NCBI GenBank assembly: GCA_002420115.1 | Contig: DIHK01000055.1 | Span: 62,272-70,091 of the forward strand | Direction: 5' to 3' | DNA from: Nitrospira sp. UBA5698 | Lineage (GTDB): Bacteria > Nitrospirota > Nitrospiria > Nitrospirales > Nitrospiraceae | Length of the DNA: 7,820 nt | Shown: in pieces, positions 1 to 4,180 of the stretch | Numbering within the stretch: position 1 is the stretch's first letter | How the letters are laid out: every line of letters begins with the position of its first letter | Made by a program: the position numbers and the translations under genes | Notes under the pieces: generated by a model | The model's database searches: none | Seen by the model: the letters and a program-made list of their open reading frames with translations, nothing else | Told to the model about the DNA's origin: nothing

Positions 1-9
1 GGATAGCTC

Positions 10-93
10 CTACCCGCGACCGACCGAATACATCGTATACATGACCGCCAGAATAGCACTCAGGAGAAACACCTCGATGACCATCGTTCCCAT
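10..93 (-). CDS. Small single-span membrane protein (27 aa), hypothetical
   Basis: A 27-codon ORF begins MGTMVIEVFLLSAILAV and ends in GRG before TAG. A clear Shine-Dalgarno run (AAAGGGGG, complement of 103-110) lies 9 bases before the ATG. Residues 4-19 form one hydrophobic segment followed by a short polar tail (MYTMYSVGRG), which suits a single-pass inner-membrane peptide. Its size and shape recall KdpF- or CcoS-type accessory peptides, but I do not recognise a family. The partner gene, if any, would lie outside the window to the left. An internal ATG at codon 4 is an alternative start. The ribosome site and the hydrophobic composition argue for a real gene; the short length argues for caution. 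Confidence 0.5.
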   Translation of the reverse strand: MGTMVIEVFLLSAILAVMYTMYSVGRG

Positions 94-172
94 GTCCGTA
101 CACCCCCTTTCATGTTTCCCATTTTCAGGGTTTCCTATGACTTTTCATCGTGAACGTATCAGTGGCGTGTTT

Positions 173-202
173 CAGATAAATTACAAATGTACAAATTATC
201 TG
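173..202. promoter_or_regulatory. 30-bp inverted repeat, operator-like
   Basis: The arms CAGATAA (173-179) and TTATCTG (196-202) are perfect inverted copies separated by 16 bases. The AT-rich centre holds a smaller palindrome, TACA-AA-TGTA (182-191), and a direct repeat of ACAAAT. It lies about 80 bases upstream of the small membrane-protein ORF at 10-93, where a repressor or activator site could sit. No clean -35/-10 pair could be fixed next to it. The regulatory role is inferred from symmetry and position only. Confidence 0.35.
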
Positions 203-614
203 TGAATTCTTATGCCGTTACGACACAACTGTAAGGATTCAATAATACTGATGTGGTCGAGGAATGCTTCGATACGTAGGTAGCAAAATCACTGAAGAGC
301 GGAGAAAAATCCTCCACGGTCCCTACGATCAGGACGCTGCAAGTGGTGTCACCCTGTGGCCGATCGACCAGAATGATGCAGGCTCGTGAGTGGGAGGGAA
401 TGCGATGGCTTTGTACAGAGTAGTCCTGCCTTCGTGGAAAGTGATCGAAGTCCGCGTCGTGACAAGGGAATTACCCTGCTCACCGATACTCGGATCAGCT
501 ATTCCACGAGGGGGAGGAACGTGTCCTCCGTTGTTCCCACGTATTTGTTGCCGGTTCTGATGTGGGTCGGTGGACGTTCTGCCGGAGGAATGAACGAGGA
601 TTCCAGGGCTTCGC
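203..614. other. Stretch without a convincing gene
   Basis: No ORF here has a ribosome-binding site, a recognisable domain or normal composition. A plus-strand ORF (386-796, GTG start) and a minus-strand ORF (329-649, TTG start) run through it. They overlap each other and are rich in Arg, Ser and Pro, as random frames in GC-rich DNA tend to be. The plus ORF also collides with the better-supported lipoprotein gene at 727. Small inverted repeats such as GGAG/CTCC near 300-315 are too weak to call. The region may be untranslated leader, a decayed gene, or an unrecognised small RNA. Confidence 0.4.
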
Positions 615-642
615 TTGACGGTCAAAAAATGCCTGCTACGCT
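615..642 (+). promoter_or_regulatory. Possible promoter/operator of the lipoprotein gene
   Basis: TTGACG (615-620) matches the sigma70 -35 box at 5 of 6 positions. It is followed after 16 bases by a weak -10 box, TACGCT (637-642, 3 of 6). The -35 box is part of a perfect 11-base palindrome, TTGACGGTCAA (615-625), which could be a regulator site. Transcription from here would begin near 649, just before the stem-loop at 657-696, which would then lie at the 5' end of the lipoprotein mRNA. The weak -10 keeps confidence low. Confidence 0.25.
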
Positions 643-656
643 CATACAAGTGAAAC

Positions 657-696
657 CGGCGCCGGCTGTTGGCCTGAAATCCAACGGTCGGCGCCG
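657..696 (+). promoter_or_regulatory. Strong 16-bp stem-loop in the leader of the lipoprotein gene
   Basis: Bases 657-672 pair with 681-696 in an uninterrupted 16-bp stem around an 8-base loop (CCTGAAAT). Fourteen pairs are Watson-Crick; the other two (665/688 and 667/686) are G-U only if the plus strand is transcribed and become A-C mismatches in the opposite RNA. The lower stem CGGCGCCG is itself a palindrome and occurs in both arms. A loose T-rich run (TTTTGTT, 702-708) begins five bases after the stem. The Shine-Dalgarno site (711-717) and ATG (727) follow closely. It could be an intrinsic terminator or attenuator, a 5' stabilising hairpin, or a translational control element. Confidence 0.6.
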
Positions 697-726
697 ATCG
701 ATTTTGTTGCAGGTGAGAGTCTCGGC

Positions 727-1092
727 ATGGCGGCTCGTTCTCGTCCTGATCGACGTGGCACGTGGTTCATCCTGGGCGGCAGCATGCTCGCGCTGACGCT
801 CTCCGGCTGCACGATCGGTCAACTTGATCATGGCGAAGAGTACGAACTCTCCGCGCTTCGTGTCGTCTTTCTCGATGCCTCCCAGATACAAGCCAAGTAC
901 GAGGAGATTGCGGGACAATCAGCCGTTATGACGACGCCCCGTCTTGGGTTGGAAGCCCAGCGCGGGGAGGAAGTCGTCCTTGGCTTCTATGATTTTCGTA
1001 CGCAGACGATCTACTGTCCGAAGATGGATTTTGAAGTCTGTGGCCATGAACTCCACCACGCCGTGCTCGGCCACTTCCACCTCCATCAGTGA
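727..1092 (+). CDS. Small lipoprotein with C-terminal HELHH motif, putative zinc-binding
   Basis: This 121-residue protein has a classic lipoprotein signal: basic N-terminus (RSRPDRR), hydrophobic core at residues 13-25, and lipobox LSGC with the lipidated cysteine at residue 28. The mature part of about 94 residues is soluble and ends in CGHELHHAVLGHFHLHQ. This holds an HExxH zinc-protease signature (H107, E108, H111) with further histidines at 110, 116, 118 and 120. The spacing is not that of metzincins (HExxHxxGxxH), and no full peptidase domain fits in so few residues, so catalysis is uncertain; metal binding is the safer inference. An AGGTGAG ribosome site (711-717) lies 9 bases before the ATG. 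No other start is available in frame after the stop at 616. It probably acts at the cell envelope. The gene stands alone, with a strong hairpin in front. I do not recognise a named family. Confidence 0.78.
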   Translation: MAARSRPDRRGTWFILGGSMLALTLSGCTIGQLDHGEEYELSALRVVFLDASQIQAKYEEIAGQSAVMTTPRLGLEAQRGEEVVLGFYDFRTQTIYCPKMDFEVCGHELHHAVLGHFHLHQ

Positions 1093-1151
1093 CCGCCCCT
1101 TCAACCTGCTTGACTGAACACTATTTCCCAACAAGGAGTAGCAAATAGTCG

Positions 1152-1169
1152 GCGGGCTCAAATGCCCGC
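1152..1169 (+). terminator. Short GC hairpin after the lipoprotein gene, possible weak terminator
   Basis: GCGGGC (1152-1157) and GCCCGC (1164-1169) form a perfect 6-bp GC stem with loop TCAAAT, about 60 bases after the lipoprotein stop. No T-run follows on either strand, so it is not a canonical intrinsic terminator. It may mark a transcript 3' end or be incidental. Confidence 0.25.
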
Positions 1170-1281
1170 AATCTGCATCCCTGTGTCCAGCATCCCGTCT
1201 CTACCTCAGAAGCCTCGCGAAGAATTCACAGACGGTCATGTTAAAACTGTGTAACAAGCCCTCAAGACAGGCAGTCACACG

Positions 1282-1310
1282 TTGACCAGGGGTGAGAAGA
1301 GTCCCACAAT
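1282..1310 (+). promoter_or_regulatory. Sigma70-like promoter of the glycosyltransferase gene
   Basis: TTGACC (1282-1287, 5 of 6 to consensus) and CACAAT (1305-1310, 4 of 6) are separated by exactly 17 bases. The predicted transcription start is near 1317. This leaves about 43 bases of leader before the preferred ATG at 1360. The alternative GTG at 1321 would lie almost at the 5' end of the mRNA. Confidence 0.5.
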
Positions 1311-1359
1311 AGCGATGTGAGTGATGGTAGGGCGCTATGAAGTCTCCCCTGTCTCGACG

Positions 1360-2379
1360 ATGAGAATCTCAATTGTAACGGATGCGTGGCACCCGCAGGT
1401 CAACGGAGTCGTTCGAACGTTGAGCCAGACCGCCAAGTATGGCAGAGAGCTTGGTCATGAGATCCAGTTCATTACCCCAGAAAGTTTTTCGACGTATCCT
1501 TGTCCGACCTATCCTTCCATCAGGCTCGCGTTGTTCCCGAAGCGTGGGGTTCTGCGCATGCTCAAGGAATTTCGCCCGGAAGCCATTCATATTGCAACGG
1601 AAGGACCCATCGGCCATGCGGCGATGGCCTGGTGCCGGAGCCTGTCGCTCCCTTGTACGACGTCGTACCACACTCAGTTTCCCGAGTATATTCGCGCCAG
1701 GGTTCCGTTGCCGATTCGTTGGTCGTATGCCTACTTGCAACGTTTCCATACTCGTGCCGTTCGGACGATGGTGGCCACGCCATCGATGCGGGCGCGATTG
1801 GAAGCCTGGGGATTCCGACATCTCGTCATTTGGGCAAGAGGAGTAGACTCCACTCAATTTCATCCGGGCCCTAAAGCGTTCTTGTCGGACCCTCGGCCGA
1901 TTTCGATGTATATGGGCCGGGTGGCCGTTGAGAAAAACATCGAAGCATTCTTGAATCTGGAATTGCCGGGCTCGAAATGTGTCGTGGGGGACGGCCCCGA
2001 CCTGGAACACTTTCGGTCCCGGTATCCCGCTGTTCGATTTGTCGGCCAGAAGAGCGGACCGGAGCTCACAGCCTATCTTGCTGCGGCGGATGTATTCGTG
2101 TTTCCCAGTTTGACCGATACATTTGGCTTAGTGTTGCTCGAGGCCATGGCCTGCGGTGTACCGGTCGCGGCCTTCCCCGTCACCGGCCCGATTGATGTGG
2201 TGGTACAGGGGAAAACCGGTATCCTTCACGAAAACCTTCGTCATGCCGTCCTTGAGGCATTGAAGCTCGATCCCGCCGACTGTATCGCCTATGCGAAGCA
2301 GCATTCCTGGAAAATTTGGACGGAACGATTTGTATCGCTGCTCGAACCGTTCAAGGCGAGCCGATGGGACAACGTCTGA
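1360..2379 (+). CDS. GT4 family glycosyltransferase (Agt / diacylglycerol or lipid glycosyltransferase type)
   Basis: The protein (339 residues from this start) is a two-domain GT-B, family GT4 retaining glycosyltransferase. The N-terminal acceptor domain opens with MRISIVTDAWHPQVNGV, the usual start of this subfamily, and carries SYHTQFPEY near residues 102-110. The C-terminal nucleotide-sugar domain has GRVAVEKN (186-193), VVGDGP (208-213), and DTFGLVLLEAMACG (253-266). In that motif Asp253 takes the place of the first Glu of the EX7E pair, with Glu261 as the second; this Asp is common in the subfamily. No membrane span is present, so it should act at the cytoplasmic face on a lipid acceptor. 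Relatives are often annotated alpha-mannosyltransferase or SQD2-like. The closest functional precedent I know is Agt, which makes glycosyl-diacylglycerols in phosphate-starved Agrobacterium. A 13-codon upstream extension (GTG 1321, ATG 1324) is open, but neither start has a ribosome site and the family start favours 1360. Sugar and acceptor cannot be read from sequence. Confidence 0.9.
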   Translation: MRISIVTDAWHPQVNGVVRTLSQTAKYGRELGHEIQFITPESFSTYPCPTYPSIRLALFPKRGVLRMLKEFRPEAIHIATEGPIGHAAMAWCRSLSLPCTTSYHTQFPEYIRARVPLPIRWSYAYLQRFHTRAVRTMVATPSMRARLEAWGFRHLVIWARGVDSTQFHPGPKAFLSDPRPISMYMGRVAVEKNIEAFLNLELPGSKCVVGDGPDLEHFRSRYPAVRFVGQKSGPELTAYLAAADVFVFPSLTDTFGLVLLEAMACGVPVAAFPVTGPIDVVVQGKTGILHENLRHAVLEALKLDPADCIAYAKQHSWKIWTERFVSLLEPFKASRWDNV

Positions 2380-2541
2380 GCCACTGTCTCGATGCCGCCG
2401 TGGGAACCGCCGCCTGGAGAGCTGTCGGTCTTGCCGACCGTCTTCGTGATCCGAGGAACTCCTGTATGGATATTCCGCGAATGAAAAACCGTGACTATGA
2501 GGGAAAAATTTACGATTTCTTAAGCATCTCATGATGTGCGC

Positions 2542-2625
2542 ATGAAGATCTTCTTTTACATGCCGGGATGGCCTGTTTCGACCGAAGCGTATCTGAACAC
2601 AATTCTCATCATGGAGTGTCTATGA
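2542..2625 (+). CDS. Possible 27-aa upstream ORF coupled to the HAF-repeat gene
   Basis: A 27-codon ORF begins MKIFFYMPGWPVS. It ends in TGA overlapping the ATG of the HAF-repeat gene (ATGA at 2622-2625), a classic translational-coupling arrangement. There is no clear ribosome site before its ATG. The start resembles the first strand of some glycosyltransferases, so it could be a gene remnant, a leader peptide or chance. A perfect 10-base palindrome, GAAGATCTTC (2544-2553), lies across its second to fourth codons. Confidence 0.2.
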   Translation: MKIFFYMPGWPVSTEAYLNTILIMECL

Positions 2626-3743
2626 GAAACAACGCGTCTCAATCATATCGGGGGAAGGGATTCGTACTGCTCACCTGTTCCGTTCTTCTCATGGGCGTCG
2701 TTCCGACTCCTTCTGCGCCGGCGGCATCCTTCATGGGCCTAGGGTATCTGCCAGGTGGTCAGTCTATGAGTCGGGCCTATGGTTTGTCTGCAGATGGGTC
2801 GGTGGTGGTCGGGCAAAGTGATTCTGAGCGAGGGCCGCAAGCCTTTCGCTGGACCAGAGACGGAGGGATGGTGGGGCTCGGCGATCTGCCCGGAGGAGAG
2901 TTTTCCAGCCTGGCACATGGGGTCTCCGCAGACGGCTCAACGGTGGTAGGCATGAGCACGTCAACGGATGGGCCGCAAGCCTTTCGCTGGACCAGCGCCG
3001 GTGGAATGACGGGGCTCGGCGATTTGCCTGGGGGAATATTTGACAGTCGGGCGTATGGCGTCTCAGGTGATGGAACGGTGGTCGTCGGACTAGGCAACAC
3101 CGACCGGGGTCAGCAAGCCTTTCGTTGGACGAGCGGGCAGGGCATGAAGGAGTTGAATACTCAAGCGGACGGCCAAATCACGACCTTGGCGACCGCTGTC
3201 TCGGCAGATGGCTCGGTCGTAACCGGGTATGGGTGGTTCCCACCCCGGTCACAAGGTTTTCGCTGGACTGCCGGCGAAGGGTTGGTGAAGTTAGAGGGAT
3301 TTCGATCGGTCTTCGGACTCTCGGCTGATGGGGCTGTCGTCGTGGGTATGGGGAAATTCGGCCAGGGGGTAGAGGCCTGCCGGTGGACTCGCGACGACGG
3401 CGCGAAAGGCATCGGAGACCTGCCGGGAGGCAACTTTTACAGTCAGGCGAAAGGGGTATCCGACGACGGCCAACGCGTGGTCGGCTCCGGTGAGCCGGAG
3501 GATGGACAACCGCGAGCATTTTTGTGGGAGTCCAAGAGCGGGTTGAAGGATCTGAAATCAGTCCTTGAGCAGGAATATGGCTTGGCCAAGGCCCTGAACG
3601 GATGGCTGTTGAGCGAGGCGGTCGGCATTTCGGCAGATGGGATGACCATTGTGGGATACGGCTTTAATCCCGACGGTCAGACCGAGGCATGGCTCGTGAA
3701 TTTAGACCCGTCGACCATGCACGAATCGGCTACTCACGAGTGA
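2622..3743 (+). CDS. Secreted HAF-repeat protein, probable beta-propeller
   Basis: With the start at 2622 the protein has 373 residues. GGAG lies 5 bases before this ATG, and a signal peptide follows: basic start, hydrophobic core at residues 13-27, likely cut in SAPAA/S at residues 35-36. An 18-codon extension to 2568 would spoil the signal peptide and has no ribosome site. The body is a series of about seven repeats of 42-50 residues patterned GLGDLPGG...A.GVSADG..VVG......QAFRW, matching the HAF-repeat family (HAF for the His-Ala-Phe triplet, here mostly QAF or QGF). The first three copies (residues 39-176) are exact 46-residue periods; later ones drift, with CRW or FLW replacing FRW. Such proteins are expected to fold as a beta-propeller-like barrel outside the cytoplasm. 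Their function is unknown; binding or a structural role is a guess. The gene has its own intergenic region after the glycosyltransferase, so a shared transcript is possible but not shown. Confidence 0.88.
   Translation: MRNNASQSYRGKGFVLLTCSVLLMGVVPTPSAPAASFMGLGYLPGGQSMSRAYGLSADGSVVVGQSDSERGPQAFRWTRDGGMVGLGDLPGGEFSSLAHGVSADGSTVVGMSTSTDGPQAFRWTSAGGMTGLGDLPGGIFDSRAYGVSGDGTVVVGLGNTDRGQQAFRWTSGQGMKELNTQADGQITTLATAVSADGSVVTGYGWFPPRSQGFRWTAGEGLVKLEGFRSVFGLSADGAVVVGMGKFGQGVEACRWTRDDGAKGIGDLPGGNFYSQAKGVSDDGQRVVGSGEPEDGQPRAFLWESKSGLKDLKSVLEQEYGLAKALNGWLLSEAVGISADGMTIVGYGFNPDGQTEAWLVNLDPSTMHESATHE
2736..3149 (+). repeat. Three tandem 138-bp units inside the HAF-repeat gene
   Basis: Units start at 2736, 2874 and 3012, each 138 bases (46 codons). 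A 26-base stretch, GGGCCGCAAG to GGACCAG, is identical at 2832-2857 and 2970-2995 and is partly kept at 3108-3126. Identity at synonymous positions indicates recent duplication or gene conversion between neighbouring repeats rather than only protein-level selection. Confidence 0.75.
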
Positions 3744-3744
3744 G

Positions 3745-3799
3745 AGGCGTCGGGGGTATGCCTGCCGCTTCCGAACCGGGAGTCACTCGGGCGACGCCT
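3745..3799. terminator. 8-bp inverted repeat after the HAF gene, possible transcript end
   Basis: AGGCGTCG (3745-3752) and CGACGCCT (3792-3799) are perfect inverted copies enclosing 39 bases, which hold a further small inverted repeat (CCGA/TCGG). It begins two bases after the HAF stop codon. No U-tract follows, so termination by this structure is only possible, not established. Confidence 0.28.
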
Positions 3800-3835
3800 G
3801 CGATAGTGACGATCAGGTGGCTCCGGTTCGTTTCT

Positions 3836-3847
3836 CTATTGCAATAG
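3836..3847. repeat. 12-bp perfect palindrome CTATTGCAATAG
   Basis: A perfect 12-base palindrome lies between the HAF gene and the 205-bp repeat. No promoter can be assigned to it. It may be a protein-binding site or chance. Confidence 0.25.
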
Positions 3848-3869
3848 GGCCAGTATCTGTCTCTTTACC

Positions 3870-4074
3870 AGCAGGCTGCGGAAAAACTCATTTTGACCCA
3901 TGTCGCCGTCACGGATATTGAGCTGTGAGAGGACGTTGAATATTCATGCAGGATGCGCAAAAAGGCCGTCCAGCAAGGCCGCAGCGAGCGAAGGGGCGAA
4001 TCGTACCCTGGGCCGTACGTTGAGCCTCTGAGCGATGCGAGAACGCCGGTGGCGGTCTTTTTCCGCATCCTGCT
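3870..4074. repeat. 205-bp intergenic repeat element with inverted termini (Nitrospira-type)
   Basis: The ends are 17-base inverted repeats with one mismatch: AGCAGGCTGCGGAAAAA (3870-3886) and the complement of AGCAGGATGCGGAAAAA (4058-4074). A third copy of the end, GCAGGATGCGCAAAAAG (3948-3964), faces the same way as the left end. It pairs with the right end over 21 bases with two mismatches, defining an inner 126-bp unit (3948-4073). At the heart is the hairpin CGTAC/GTACG (4002-4006, 4015-4019) with loop CCTGGGCC. No transposase is encoded; two minus-strand ORFs over it have no gene features. I recall nearly identical wording scattered through Nitrospira genomes, so a non-autonomous mobile element or REP-like family is likely. 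No target-site duplication is obvious. Confidence 0.6.
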
Positions 4075-4180
4075 AGAAGGGAACTTCTCGTCGAGAGCCA
4101 TGCCTCCGGTGTTTTTACCATGGTTCTCATGATCTCCAGAATCCGTCAGGCTCCCCAGGACGGTTATGATTGCCCTAACT

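Noticed and set aside
329..649. 106-codon minus-strand ORF
   Set aside because: TTG start, no ribosome site, Arg/Thr/Pro-rich random-looking sequence, and overlap with another spurious frame.
386..796. 136-codon plus-strand ORF
   Set aside because: GTG start without a ribosome site, overlaps the lipoprotein gene in another frame, and has low-quality composition.
1233..1255. Pho-box-like words CGGTCAT and CTGTGTA upstream of the glycosyltransferase
   Set aside because: The two half-sites are 14 bases apart rather than the 11 of a Pho box, and the second matches poorly.
1369..2010. 213-codon minus-strand ORF opposite the glycosyltransferase
   Set aside because: Antisense shadow of a well-recognised GT4 gene, rich in Arg and Pro and without motifs.
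2424..2438. GTCGG/CCGAC hairpin after the glycosyltransferase as a terminator
   Set aside because: Only a 5-bp stem (six with a wobble pair) and no T-run after it.
3865..4130. Two minus-strand ORFs (78 and 73 codons) over the intergenic repeat
   Set aside because: They coincide with the repeat element and its inverted ends; the reading frames are by-products of the repeat.
4143..4163. CCGTC/GACGG inverted repeat downstream of the aminotransferase stop as a terminator
   Set aside because: Five-base stem with inner mismatches and no U-tract on the minus strand.
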